A DNA stretch of 64,000 nucleotides from Tethya wilhelma (GCA_964030475.1 CAXIPT010000023.1:143138-207137); one strand, 5' to 3'; shown: positions 1 through 11,038, counted from the first letter of the stretch. Program-made: numbers and translations. The notes: a model not told the origin generated them from the sequence alone.

Positions 1-2
1 TA

Positions 3-13
3 CACTGCTAAAA
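3..13 (+). repeat. Left terminal inverted repeat of CACTA-like element
   Basis: CACTGCTAAAA, an exact inverted match to 9569-9579. The next bases (ATTCTGTGTCACG) resemble the right end only loosely. Short TIRs are normal for CACTA elements. Confidence 0.55.
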
Positions 14-329
14 ATTCTGTGTCACGTTAACACTTAGTTTAGTGTCAAACCATTGTACCAAAAATGACACTTCGGAGTGGTGTTAAACTGGCACAATTTG
101 TCAAGTGCTACCATAACCATGCACTTTTGTGTTGTAGCAACACCATCAATATTTACTGTTACACTATTTCTTGTGCATTTGCAGCATTGAAAAATGTTAT
201 GTGTACATGTTACTATACAGTTTACAAAAATAATGTGAATGGTGAAAAAGCTAAATAAGGAATAAAGATAAAGTAAGGTAAATGTAGTTTTTGTCTTATA
301 AGTTCACAAAGAGAATTAAAAGTGAATGA

Positions 330-653
330 CTAACTAATAGTATCAATGGAATTTTTAATGTCGGATATAGTTCCTAGTAAACACTTGGAAAGCTTGTCAC
401 TTGAGCTAACTTTGAGTATCATTTTTTGTACAAAAAGCAATGTGTTGGAACATGGTTTGGGATAGGCTAGATCAAATACAAAGTAAAGTGCTATCAGGCT
501 TACTAGAGCCTGAGAGAATGACTGCAGTTCAAACAAAACCTTTCTCTCTACAACAATGAAGAATTGTTGCTTGTCTTCTGCTTTCCCATATCTTACGATA
601 AGTGGGCTCACATCTGGATCTTCATCCGTGATCTTCTTTAATTCACCAGGAAC
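330..653 (-). pseudogene. SAMD3-like protein, C-terminal exon
   Basis: Read leftwards, a TTTTGCAG acceptor precedes an open exon of about 107 codons. It starts VPGELKKITDEDPDV and contains a Phe/Ala-rich helix ending in FVFDLAYPKPCSNTLLF. From memory this is the usual C-terminus of SAMD3-like (sterile alpha motif domain-containing protein 3-like) proteins of invertebrates, many of which sit in transposons. The preceding exons are not found in this orientation upstream. They lie on the other strand at 1190-2394, which suggests that an assembly or real inversion split the gene. Function in the element is unknown. Confidence 0.6.
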
Positions 654-754
654 CTGCAAAATGGTTGAAATTAGCACAGAAATAATAAATTATACTAGTA
701 GAATACAAAGTTACAAACACATACTCACACAGTGAGGTTAAATTGGGAGGATGG

Positions 755-757
<3 letters not shown>

Positions 758-812
<55 letters not shown>
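758..812 (+). repeat. (GA)n microsatellite
   Basis: An uninterrupted run of GA dinucleotides of about 50 bp. The reading frame through it is an artefact of the repeat. A (CT)n tract of similar kind lies at 2431-2470. Confidence 0.95.
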
Positions 813-816
<4 letters not shown>

Positions 817-954
817 ATGAAGACATTGGGGGACATAAGTTCTGTAAAAGTGTCATCAACACCTCGAAAAGTGTTAGAGATAAAAGAGAAAATCATGATT
901 TCTGTCTATAGAGTTTTGTGGTTTAGTTTATCAAGATTTATAACTTGGTTTCAT

Positions 955-1070
955 GTTGTACTCTTAAAGAGCTTCCTATTCATATCAATAATCACATTAT
1001 TGAAATTGATTTAGGTGAGTCATTTTTAGCATTCAGTTTTTGTATTGTGGTGAATGGGCAACTTTTTTTT
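955..1070 (+). repeat. Left arm of a 116-bp inverted duplication
   Basis: Positions 955-1070 are the exact reverse complement of 2721-2836, and the right copy stops at the n at 2837. A perfect 116-bp inverted duplicate ending at a gap is what a wrongly oriented, overlapping contig would leave. A real palindromic duplication is the alternative. Confidence 0.85.
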
Positions 1071-1189
1071 TGTTAACTCTTAATCTGTATAACCCACATT
1101 ATCTTCACAGTAATTGCACCACACTGTTTTAATAATTTGTGCACACATGAAAATAGGAAAAACCACCCAGGGTTGTACGGAGTTCCTGC

Positions 1190-2394
1190 CTGAGTAACAA
1201 TATCCCTGATCATCTGGAAGGATTCGAACGTGATTTCCAAGTCCCTCTCCAGTACTCGGCTTCAACAATGCGATGCATAGAAAATGGAAGGCTCCTACCA
1301 TCTGCTCGCACAGAAATTGTCCAAGCAGTCCACTCAAGGATTCTGAATATATGCAAGAAGCCGACTACAAAGCAGCTACAGGTCATTGCAGACAAAATTG
1401 TCGAAACGATTGGACTTGATGATGTGTTTGGAGGAAAATCGGTAAGTTATTGCATAATAAATATACTCCAATGTTTATTCTTGTGATTGTGTATACCAAG
1501 TCATTTGAATGCAGTTAATTTTCATCATGCATATATGCAGAATTCCTGGCTTAGCTCTTTGGACTATAGATTTCACAACACAAGGCGCCCTGGTAGATCT
1601 GAGAAGATAGGCATTGAACGACCAAGCAAGAAAAGAAAGACAATAGCAAAGGACAATCAAGGCTTCGAAATAACAGAGAACACAGTCGATGCTGAGACTT
1701 TGAAACGGTGCTTGGCTCAACTTGAAAAGGAAACATCCAGGACAGAAGTGCGATAGGTGTGCTAATGAGGGAGACATATTCAAATAGAAGAATGTGGATT
1801 GTGTGTGATCGGCCGACTATCATACAAGTTTTAGATCTGTATCCACCCCTAGGCAGTTACGAATCAGTAAGTATGAACATCTATATTTTCACAGTGTATA
1901 ACAGACTCTAGAATGTCAAATATACTGACTTGCATTATAAAACTTTCTCTTTTTACTAGCTTGTTGAAGACTTGGAAATACACACTAAACAGAAGGACCT
2001 AGAAGCAACATGTACAGCTGAATGGAACTATTGGATGCCAAGAATTGAGCGTTATTGTGAGGATGGGAATTCAAAGACAACCAAGACTCTCACTGAACAA
2101 CTCCAGAGCTATGGAAAGAAAGATGGTATGTTATTAGGTACAGCTAGTGCTGTTGATCAATGCAATATAACTGTACGCCTTAAAGGCTTTTACAGGCCAT
2201 GATCGTGATCATGACTATTCCATTCCACACATTATGTAGTACTTAATTATTTGTATACCCTTTATGACTGAATAATTTATCTGTGTCTATTTTCTTGGTC
2301 CAGATTACTCTTCTCCATTCGTATTGCACATATTGTGTAAAGTGCTGGACAAAAGAAAGACTAGTGGACCTGAACTTCTTCTAAAAACAATCTC
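1190..2394 (+). pseudogene. SAMD3-like protein, central exons (inverted block)
   Basis: Four exons read rightwards: about 1190-1440, 1542-1866, 1960-2125 and 2304-2394, with donors GTAAGT, GTAAGT, GTATGT and GTAAGC. Exon 1 reads NIPDHLEGFERDFQVPLQY then STMRCIENG, a segment typical of SAMD3-like proteins. Exon 2 carries YRFHNTRRPG and a basic stretch, then RMWIVCDRPTI and a LYPPL motif. A one-base frameshift near 1755 (a TAG before the VLMRETYSNRR frame) breaks exon 2. No start or stop codon belongs to this block. The N-terminal SAM domain (3040-2838) and C-terminal exon (653-330) lie on the opposite strand. Flipping 1071-2836 would put all parts in one order and orientation. Confidence 0.65.
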
Positions 2395-2428
2395 TGTAAG
2401 CTTACTAGCTTGTATCCTCTTGATTGTC

Positions 2429-2430
<2 letters not shown>

Positions 2431-2470
<40 letters not shown>
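2431..2470 (+). repeat. (CT)n microsatellite
   Basis: CT dinucleotide run of about 40 bp inside the intron that follows the exon ending at 2394. Confidence 0.95.
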
Positions 2471-2473
<3 letters not shown>

Positions 2474-2720
2474 AATGAAGACATTTTGGCTATTTTAGGA
2501 CATTAGCCTTGACAACAATCAAAGGAAGGTGTAATTAACACCTAGGTACCTTAAAACACAGTGTTTATTAGCACCTTTACCATGAAAGAGAAGAAACCAA
2601 AAACTACTCCCTTGATTTGACTGAAATAAACAAACATGTATTCAGTTCCATTATGTGAAAAAATACTCTGTATTAGTTGTAGTACAGTGGTCCAGGCTCT
2701 ATTTTGCAATTACCTGAACT

Positions 2721-2836
2721 AAAAAAAAGTTGCCCATTCACCACAATACAAAAACTGAATGCTAAAAATGACTCACCTAAATCAATTTCAATAATGTGAT
2801 TATTGATATGAATAGGAAGCTCTTTAAGAGTACAAC
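2721..2836 (-). repeat. Right arm of the 116-bp inverted duplication, ending at a gap
   Basis: Reverse complement of 955-1070, ending directly at n2837. See the left arm. Confidence 0.85.
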
Positions 2837-2837
2837 N

Positions 2838-3040
2838 TTAATTTCTCTTTCTCTTTAGATAAGCGAGCTATTAGGGACTTGATTCTTTTTCTGTCACCTA
2901 GCACAAATCCTAGTTCTTTCAATTCATCGTTGTCAAGAGTCACCACAGAGTCGACGATCTATCTTCTCTCTCTCGAAAGTTTCCATAGCTGAGCCATCAA
3001 ATCCTTCTTCAACAAGGAATCTCTTGAATTCTGGATCCAT
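2838..3040 (-). pseudogene. SAM domain, N-terminal exon of the SAMD3-like gene
   Basis: The ATG at 3040 opens MDPEFKRFLVEEGFDGSAME, continues FEREKID and, after a one-base shift near 2953, resumes VDSVVTLDNDELKELGF then GDRKRIKSLIARL. The DELKELGF...GDRKRI signature is the core of a sterile alpha motif, a protein-protein interaction fold of ~65 residues. The single extra base inside the domain makes the gene non-functional unless it is a sequencing error. The exon runs into the gap at 2837, and its continuation is probably the inverted block 1190-2394. SAM domains often form oligomers, so a role in oligomeric assembly of transposon complexes is possible but unproven. Confidence 0.7.
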
Positions 3041-3227
3041 AGTGCTCTTTGAGCTTGTTCTGACAAATCTTGACGTGTGAAAAATGAACGTGAAAGAAAA
3101 TGGTAGACGCCTAGCGCCTGCATGTGTGTTCCCATAATGCGCATGTCGCAAGGACTTGACACGGCCCCGCCCTCTAGCGTAAACGTTCAGTGGTGTATAT
3201 ACGTCCATCTAGCTGAAGTAAAACGCC
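3041..3227. promoter_or_regulatory. Divergent promoter region between SAM gene and transposase
   Basis: 187 bp separate the ATG of the leftward SAM gene (3040) from the ATG of the rightward transposase (3228). The tract is locally richer in GC than its surroundings (CACGGCCCCGCCCTCTAGCG near 3160) and has no clear TATA box. The head-to-head layout suggests a shared promoter. Confidence 0.4.
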
Positions 3228-5335
3228 ATGAATTGTAACCTTTGTGATTGTGTGCTTCCTTCTATGCCCCGCACGCCATATTGGCAGAGTTCACGCCAGT
3301 TCTGATGGTTTTTCAATGACTTGTGGAGTTGATGGTTGCTTGAGAACCTACAAGAACTTGAGAAAGATTTAAAGAGCACCTCAAATGTGAACACAGCGAT
3401 TACTTTCCCCAATATGACCAGGTATGTTTGTTTACAAGTATAAATTTTAGTAATTTAGCTTATTTTTCTCTATAGCCATTCTTAAGATCCAATTCTGGCA
3501 GCTCAGCACCTGAGCCTGATGACCAAGACGGTGGTGACACTGAGCCTGGTTTTTACGAAGGTGATGTAGACATGTCTGAGTATGTTTATTGAAGACCAGA
3601 GTCTTTTGAGGTCTCCGGCAGCACACGACCACCACTGTGATCTTCTGAAAGGACCCCTCACAGAGGTTTACAGCACAACCTATGGTGTGACTCGAAGACC
3701 AATCCTCAATTCATTGGAACATTTTCATGTGTGATGTGGGACTTCCGACTGATCTGATGCACGATGTGTTGGAGGGAGCACTACCATTCACAATGAAGTT
3801 GATGCTACAACAATTTATTGGTGCAAAGCTGTTTTCCCTAAGTGATTTGAATGAAATCATTCACAACTTTGCATATGGCTATCTTGAGTCTTCAGATAAG
3901 CCATCACAAATTCAACCAAAGGTCTTGCACTCAACAGAAAAAACGAAGATGTGACAAAGTGTGGTATGCATTGTTTGGTTTATTTTGTCATACGGAGCAT
4001 TTGAGTTACATGACATTGTATAAATTCACATTCAGCTTCACAGATGTGGTGCCTAGGTAGGCTTCTCCCTAGTATGATTGGTTCATATGTCCCAGAAGAT
4101 GATCCTTTTTGGAAGAACTACTTGCAGCTCTTGCATATCATGGAACATCTATTTTCACCAGTTACATCTGCGGGAGCAGCATCGTACATCCAAGTACTTC
4201 TTGAAGAGTACCTTGAGACCTTCCATGAGCTTTACCCATCACAAACTATCATTCCGAAGATGCACTACCTTCTCCATTATCCCCGTTATCTGTACAGGTA
4301 TATTGTCATCTTTCATATTATGCTACAATTGAACATACTTTGTGAATTACTTTTTCTCTAGAATTGGACCTGTTCTACGTTATTGGACCATGAGGTACGA
4401 AGCAAAGCACCAGTACTTCAAACACCTGACTTCCACCATGGGCAACTTCATCAATCTTCCCTACTCATTAGCTATGCGTCATCAAAGTCTTCAGGCTTAT
4501 GTGTTTGCTAGTGGAACCATTGTGAAATATGAAAAAGAGATCGGAAATGGTATGTTTATTTGTATCCAGTGTGTACATTTGTACTACATATAGCACAAAA
4601 TATTGGAGGGAATAAAATTTGGCGGATTGTCAGAAATTTTATTATGTTTGGTGGATTTTATTTTAGCAGTAGCACACGGAGCAATACACGTATTCCATAT
4701 GTGCGTGTGCAAAAATGACTGTCTTTCCGCTTACCAAACTGCTAATCTATCAAATTTTTGTGTTATATATGGTATATCTTAGTCTTGTGAACATTTGCTC
4801 CTCCCATACACTCTGCATCGGCGGAGCAAATGTAAGTGTGTAGCTTCGTCAGACTAACGACACCTTACTGACTCTGGGTGATATTCATGTGATTTCACAG
4901 GGTCAGTGATCAACTTCTCCAAGAGTCATTTTGAACATGAGCTAAAAGCAATGTTTGGTGAGAAGAGTCAAATATTCAGGTCAGTAGACACGTACCACTT
5001 TAGTCCATGTGAATAATCATTATTTATTTATTTGTGTAGAGCAACTACAGCTAAAATACACGGGTGCACACTCAAGCAAGGAGCAGTAATGGGCAGATGA
5101 GTGCAAGGTTCCCTACTTTGGTCTTGTCCAGGAGATATTTGTGGACAATAGGGAAGTGTATGTTGGACTGGAAGCAGTAGATACTTGCTACTTTTCCGCA
5201 CATACCAACTCATGGATTGTTAAATCCACAGAGAAACTCAATGTTGTAAAATATAATGGAGAGACTTTGACTTGGCCTAGAGAAATAATAAACAAACCAA
5301 AGCATTATCAATTAAACCTCAAATATTCAATTTAG
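3228..5335 (+). pseudogene. CACTA (EnSpm) transposase with N-terminal C2H2 finger, decayed
   Basis: The ATG at 3228 opens MNCNLCD. After small frameshifts come CGVDGCLRTYKNL and HLKCEHSDYFPQYDQ, forming a C2H2-like finger. A spliced exon (3476-3577) leads to HDHHCDLL, YGVTRRPILNSL and GLPTDLMHDVLEGALPF, then GPVLRYWTMRYEAKHQYFK, a block typical of metazoan TNP2-type CACTA transposases. Exons run 3586-3950, 4041-4298, 4362-4550, 4902-4980 and 5040-5335. The last, after a frameshift, reads FGLVQEIFVDN to a terminal LNLKYSI. Frameshifts lie near 3300, 3365, 3727 and 5095. The expected stretch between finger and catalytic region is mostly missing, so the copy is internally deleted as well as shifted. 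Confidence 0.75.
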
Positions 5336-5689
5336 TATGTACTATGTTTCTAACCACAATTGTTACCAATTCATCTTTATTCAATGTGTACACACCTAAC
5401 CCAGCTACAATTTACAGTTGCTATTGGCAGACCATTTTCTAACAGTTCAAAGGCTGTAGGCGTTCCATTCCCTAGTTAAGATACACCACATGGCAGGCCA
5501 CAGTTCAATGAAGTGCATGTATATGGTATGTGGAGTGCATGGAGGAAAGTAACAGTTACTGTTGAACATTGACAAAAGAGATACTCTGATGGATGTAGTA
5601 CCTGTGTATGAAGGTGCACCTGTAAGTTGCTCAGTCATAGAAACATGATGCATCTATTATTTTAAAGTGAGAAAATTTATTGCATACAG

Positions 5690-5832
5690 AATATATTTGA
5701 AATAGACGATCATGATGAAGAAGTGCTTGTAATGGACATAAGGAATTACAACGACCAAGAACAAGACAATGAGAATGCTTATAGAGAATACTTATTTAAA
5801 ATGAACATAAATCTTAATGATGCCAATAAATA
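5690..5832 (+). other. Possible small acidic exon
   Basis: After an acceptor-like TTGCATACAG the sequence stays open for 47 codons: NIFEIDDHDEEVLVMDIRN, then an Asp/Glu/Asn-rich tail ending in tandem stops. Amino-acid use looks coding, but no family is recognised and the upstream exon is unclear. It may be a third gene of the CACTA-like element. Confidence 0.25.
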
Positions 5833-5958
5833 ATAAGAACCAACCCAAATGGTTACATCATATCCTTCATTCATCACCCGACCACGTGTATACTATAACT
5901 CTTGGTGTTTGTCATTGATTTTAGATCATCCATGACTATATTATCTATTAGTATTTAC

Positions 5959-8410
5959 TATAGTCTTTAACCACAGTTTGAATTCTGTTCATAGCTAATA
6001 GTCATACTTTGTGAGCACACACAAGTGAATTGGTCCACCACACCATACCAGTAGGTAGATCGAGTCTTATATACTTAGCTTATAGCTTATACTTTGAGTC
6101 ATTAGTACAGTCAATAGTTCTGTCCATGGTTGTAAGTTTGTAAAGCAGAGATGTCTGTCTGTGGAACCAGTACTAGATGGAGCATCTATATATTTGAATG
6201 TTGTGATTACACTTGAGTTGAAAAGATTGTCATTGAATATAATATTACAAGTCATGCACGAGTAAATTTGTACAATAGAACAAAAAAAAAACAAAAACAA
6301 GTAATCTTAAAAATAGTTTAAAATACTGCATAAGTTTGTTCAAACTCCTCACACCACGGCCATCCCTATACATATAGAAATATAATTGATACAACATACT
6401 TTCAAACTGTATTATACAGGCCATTGGTAGGCTGCAGCAAATCAACGGTTACCTTATTGGACTCCACCTCCCAAAATGAATCCACGTAAACTCCTTTCTT
6501 ATGCTCCCTCTGGTAACACATCTTTGATTTTCCCATCTATTTAACAAAGAGAGCCAAAGGGATTGGATTTTAACTGTCTATTTGTAGCTACACATTACCT
6601 TTACTCTTGATACTGCACTTATGAAAGTGCACACAGTGCTATGGGGTTATAAATCCAAGCACAGAAAATGATTGATGTACATGTGTACACTGCATCAAAG
6701 ACCTTACTACCTGTTGGTCAATTTGCACATTAGCATTAACTCCTTATAACCACATGTCCTCATCCTCAGCCCACATGTAAACTTGACTATTTCTGTCCAC
6801 CACCCCACACCAGTAGGTAGAGTCTGATGTGTAGAACAAGAATATATCGTGTGACGTGTTACTATATAGTCTTTAACCACAGTTTGAATTCTGTTCATAG
6901 CTAATAGTCATACTTTGTGAGCACACACAAGTGAATTGGTCCACCACACCATACCAGTAGGTAAAAGTCTGATGTGTAGAACAAGAATATGTCACTGGTT
7001 TTGTTGGCTGATCACGTTTGGTCGTTATCACCATGTGTGACATGTTACTATAATATTGATAGTCTTTAACCACAGTTTGAATTCTGTTCATAGCTAATAC
7101 ATATTTTGTGAGCACACACAAGTGAATTGGTCCACCACAACACACCAGTAGGTAGAGTCTGATGTGTAGAACAAGAATATGTCATTGGGTTTGTTGGCCG
7201 ATCGCGTTTGGTCGTTATCACCGTGTGTGACGTGTTACTATAGTCTTTAGCCACAGTTTGAATTCTGTTAATTCATAGCTAATACATACTTTGTGAGCAC
7301 ACACAAGTGAATTGGTCCACCACACTCAGGAATACATCAAATCTTTGGAACAATTAGAAAACCTCGTTAAGATAACGATATGCAAAAATGCATGTTCAAA
7401 TACAAGGTAATGCTTGTAGAATTACAACATTGGGTAAGTTTTATTAGTAATAAGCTTGCATGATGTGAAATATTAATATCATTGCTACTGAGCACTGGTA
7501 TACTGTTATAATAATTACACAACCAATAAAGATCTCATTAAACAGCAGAAATAACATACATGTATGTTCCTGAGGGCTATACAAGCATATGCATATAGCT
7601 AATATGATTGTTCTAGCTGTATATATATGCATATACATGACATATTGTAATGTGAAAATCAAAAGTATCCTGTGAACATTCTTCCAAAAGTCCCATCCTG
7701 TAAGGTCTTCAAGGATGAATCTGCATGTGGCCTTCATCATCATCTAGCTAGCTAGCTACCACTTGCAGGGGATAATTTGGCCACCTCGCATTAGCAACCA
7801 CTAAAATCTCTTTGGGCCGGTATATCAACCTTGTGGTTTTATCAGCATATANCCACATGTAAACTTGACTATTTCTGTCCACCACCCCACACCAGTAGGT
7901 AGAGTCTGATGTGTAGAAAAAGAATATATCGTGCGACGTGTTACTATATAGTCTTTAACCACAGTTTGAATTCTGTTCATAGCTAATAGTCATACTTTGT
8001 GAGCACACACAAGTGAATTGGTCCACCACAACACACCAGTAGGTAGAGTCTGATGTGTAGAACAAGAATATGTCACTGGTTTTGTTGGCCGATCACGTTT
8101 GGTCGTTATCACCATGTGTGACATGTTACTATAATATTGATAGTCTTTAACCACAGTTTGAATTCTGTTCATAGCTAATACATACTTTGTGAGGACACAC
8201 AAGTGAATTGGTCCACCACAACACACCAGTAGGTAGAGTCTGATGTGTAGAACAAGAATATGTCACTGGTTTTGTTGGCCGATCACGTTTGGTCGTTATC
8301 ACCGTGTGTGACGTGTTACTATAGTCTTTAGCCACAGTTTGAATTCTGTTAATTCATAGCTAATACATACTTTGTGAGGACACACAAGTGAATTGGTCCA
8401 CCACACTCAG
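5959..8410 (+). repeat. Minisatellite, unit about 181-193 bp
   Basis: The phrase AGTCTTTAACCACAGTTTGA recurs with near-identical downstream sequence at about 5965, 6868, 7061, 7242 (TAG variant), 7950, 8141 and 8323, giving periods of 181-193 bp in two clusters. Each unit contains GTGAGCACACACAAGTGAAT and CAGTAGGTAGAGTCTGATG. Minus-strand open frames through it repeat the same peptide and are by-products. Confidence 0.85.
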
Positions 8411-8933
8411 GAATACATGCAAATCTTTGGAACAATTAGAAAACCTCGTTAAGATAATGATATTCCAAAATGCATGTTCAAATACAAGGTAATGCTTGTA
8501 GAATTACAACATTGGGTAAGTTTTATTAGTAATAAGCTTGCATGATGTGAAATATTAATATCATTGCTACTGAGCACTGGTATACTGTTATAATAATTTA
8601 ATACACAACCAATAAAGATCTCATTAAACAGCAGAAATAACATACATGTATGTACCTGAGGGCTATACAAGCATATGCATATAGCCTAATATGATTGTTC
8701 TAGCTGTATATATATGCATGTACATGACATATTGTAATGTGAAAATCAAAAGTATCCTGTGAACATTCTTCCAAAAGTCCCATCCTGTAAGGTCTTCAAG
8801 GATGAATCTGCATGTGGCCTTCATCATCATCTAGCTAGCTAGCTACCACTTGCAGGGGATAATTTGGCCACCTCGCATTAGCAACCACTAAAATCTCTTT
8901 GGGCCGGTATATCAACCTTGTGGTTTTATCTGC

Positions 8934-8934
<1 letters not shown>
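6770..8934 (+). repeat. ~1.08-kb direct duplication across a contig join
   Basis: 6770-7851 and 7853-8934 are the same ~1.08 kb with scattered single-base and small indel differences, joined at n7852. This is best explained as two haplotypes of one segment placed in series. A real tandem duplication with a gap is possible. Confidence 0.8.

Positions 8935-8936
<2 letters not shown>

Positions 8937-8991
<55 letters not shown>
8937..8991 (+). repeat. (TG)n microsatellite
   Basis: TG run of ~55 bp after the duplicated block. Confidence 0.95.
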
Positions 8992-8994
<3 letters not shown>

Positions 8995-9239
8995 TGCGTG
9001 TATTGATAAACAAACTAGTTCCATCCATTGGTCCAATAGATCCACTTATTTCGCCAGCGAAAGCTCACTAACACTGTTACAGTTAGCATAGTATGACAAT
9101 AGATATTACTGACCTGACTTCCCTTTAAATCGCATGATATTCACGTCTTTAGGACTCTTAGGTAGCTTCAGACTTGCGTGGACATAGCCCGGGCAGTTTA
9201 ATATTACTTTCCTTTTTAACTGGAAAATTAGTCACATGC

Positions 9240-9568
9240 ACACGTCCATGATCAGTGCACACACCCCCACTGGCACCATAGCACTGTTACGTGTTGCAAT
9301 TGGTAGCACTTGAATGCTACAGTAGCACCATCTGTGAAGTTAACACCAGGTTTGGTGTATCCATGTACCCATTAACAGTTTTAAAAAAGTTTAGCACTGT
9401 ATGATTTGCCATTATAGCACTATACTTGTGTTACAGTAACATTTTCAATGTCAAGACTACACTGATAGGCAGCAGCAGCACTATTTGTGCTACAATTATA
9501 TTTGTGCTGCAATAACACTGGTAGGTTTGTGCAAGTGTGACACCTATATTGCTGTCATTACACCACAC
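9240..9568 (+). repeat. Subterminal repeat region of the CACTA-like element
   Basis: Short motifs TGCTAC, GTAGCAC, TGTTAC and their complements recur many times between 9275 and 9568, next to the right TIR. The same kinds of motif occur at 20-200 beside the left TIR. CACTA transposase-binding proteins use such subterminal repeats; binding here is inferred. Confidence 0.45.
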
Positions 9569-9579
9569 TTTTAGCAGTG
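9569..9579 (-). repeat. Right terminal inverted repeat of CACTA-like element
   Basis: TTTTAGCAGTG, the reverse complement of positions 3-13. It is followed by TA, and TA also precedes the left copy. Confidence 0.55.
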
Positions 9580-9584
9580 TATAA

Positions 9585-10382
9585 CAGGCTGGATGTTGTG
9601 CTTCACAGTAAGTGCGTCATATTAGGACCCCTCTACATTCCATTTGACCTTTTTCTCGACTTGTTCGTGTAATTCCTTGGCGCGTGCGTAGCACATGCGG
9701 AGGGCTATGGTAGTCATTATGTCAGTCTGTCTGTCTGTCTGTCTGAAATCTCAAGAAAGACAGCTCTAGCGACAAAAGCGATGGTATATGTACTTACGTT
9801 CATAAATGTGAATGATCTTGTAGAATTAAATTTTTGCTGTCCATAATGCTGTTGTTGCTGAGATTTGAGGCTTTTGTGCTTCTTTTAGCACTTAGCTTTG
9901 AGGCCATGCTTACTGATATGTAGACAATGATCACTGCACGATACACAGACAGGAATCAGGCTGGGCCAGTGCATGACTATACTCAGTGCAATGCTGCTAC
10001 TGCTGTTGGTCACTGTTACACAAAGGTTGGCTTGCTTAAAGATGTATAGAATTTTGCATGTATAGATTTTTCAGTCTGCCTGTTCTGACTCAGGTCAGAG
10101 ACTTAGTAGTGAGAGTCTCAGGTCAGCTGCTGGCTAGATTTTGTATACTGCTATTTTGCAACAGCTGAGCATTCCAGTACAATCCGCGTGCATAATTACA
10201 TGTTGCTAGATATGTATGATGGTACAATATCGCATTATAAGTATGCTAAGTAAAAATCATATTTACAAGATATTCTAATTAGACCATTATGGCTAAGAAT
10301 ATATAACCTTTTTGTGAGAAGTTGACAAATTTTAGCAATTAATATCACAAAAAAAATGAGCTTTAAACATGACCACTTAAAA
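9585..10382. other. No gene seen
   Basis: Contains a short (GTCT)n run at 9722-9746 and otherwise nothing I can assign. Open frames are short and have no recognisable composition. Confidence 0.6.
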
Positions 10383-10682
10383 TATGAATAATTCATTTTC
10401 TGGAAAACCTTCCTGGGTTGCCATGGCAACCAAAATTTGTCCACAGGTTAGTATATTTCATGAACCACCATATATCCCATGGGGGTGAAATTTCATTGCA
10501 TAATTCATGAGATATGGCCGAGAAGGTTTTGGCAGGTGTGCATTTAATAGAAAAATTAGAATATCTCCATTGATGATATGCGTGATACCACCCCTGAGCA
10601 ATATTAGGTTCGTTACCATGTTCCGATCAACCATACAAAATTTGGCAACCCTGGAAGCTTTCCGGAAAATGAATTATTCATA
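10383..10682. mobile_element. MITE with ~40-bp imperfect inverted ends (copy 1)
   Basis: TATGAATAATTCATTTTCTG at 10383 and the reverse complement of the segment ending at 10682 (TATGAATAATTCATTTTCCG) match over about 40 bp into a GGTTGCCA block. A diverged relative at 59331-59639 has the same plan and shares the internal GAGATATGGCCGAGAAGG-like motif. No coding capacity. Confidence 0.6.
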
Positions 10683-11038
10683 ATTTGCTGATTTAGCAAA
10701 TATAAAATGGTCACATGACCTAATTTGCATATCAATGTTTTTATATTAGACCTAGTAATTATGGTTTTCAGTTTCAATGGAAAAAATTATTCCACTGTAA
10801 AGATATTACAATCTTGAATATTTATTAGGTCAAAGTCAATAGCAGACCCAGGCCTTAACTACGCAGAGGTGCTTTTCATTACTTCTGTTTCTCTTCATGT
10901 TCATCATGATTACAGGATTCATCATTTATCACTACTTATTACTATTATATCACTGTTGGGGACACTAATATGAATTTTCCTAAGCTGGCAGATGAGCAAT
11001 CAGAATGAGGAGTGACTTCTTACTCCACATATGATTAA

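Larger units (their letters stand above)
3..9579. mobile_element. Candidate EnSpm/CACTA transposon with two divergent genes
   Basis: The first 11 bases after TA (CACTGCTAAAA, 3-13) recur exactly in inverted orientation at 9569-9579, which fits the CACT(A/G)-type termini of the CACTA superfamily. Inside lie a rightward C2H2-TNP2-type transposase gene (3228-5335) and a leftward SAM-domain gene starting at 3040. The ~200-340 bp next to each end is rich in short GCTAC/GTAGC and GTGTTA motifs, like the subterminal repeats of CACTA elements. The left flank is only 2 bases long, so the expected 3-bp target duplication cannot be tested. Both genes carry frameshifts, so the copy is dead. The interior holds two contig joins (2837, 7852), so the true length differs from that seen. 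Confidence 0.6.

Noticed and set aside
751..1014. Open frame starting in a (GA)n tract
   Set aside because: Its N-terminus is translated microsatellite (Arg-Glu repeats) and the rest has no coding signature; it overlaps the inverted duplication.
6873..8335. Series of minus-strand proteins with YSCSTHQT motifs
   Set aside because: The same peptide repeats because the minisatellite repeats; no splice or start context.
5959..8410. CRISPR-like array
   Set aside because: Unit length of 181-193 bp with no unique spacers, in a eukaryotic context; it is a minisatellite.
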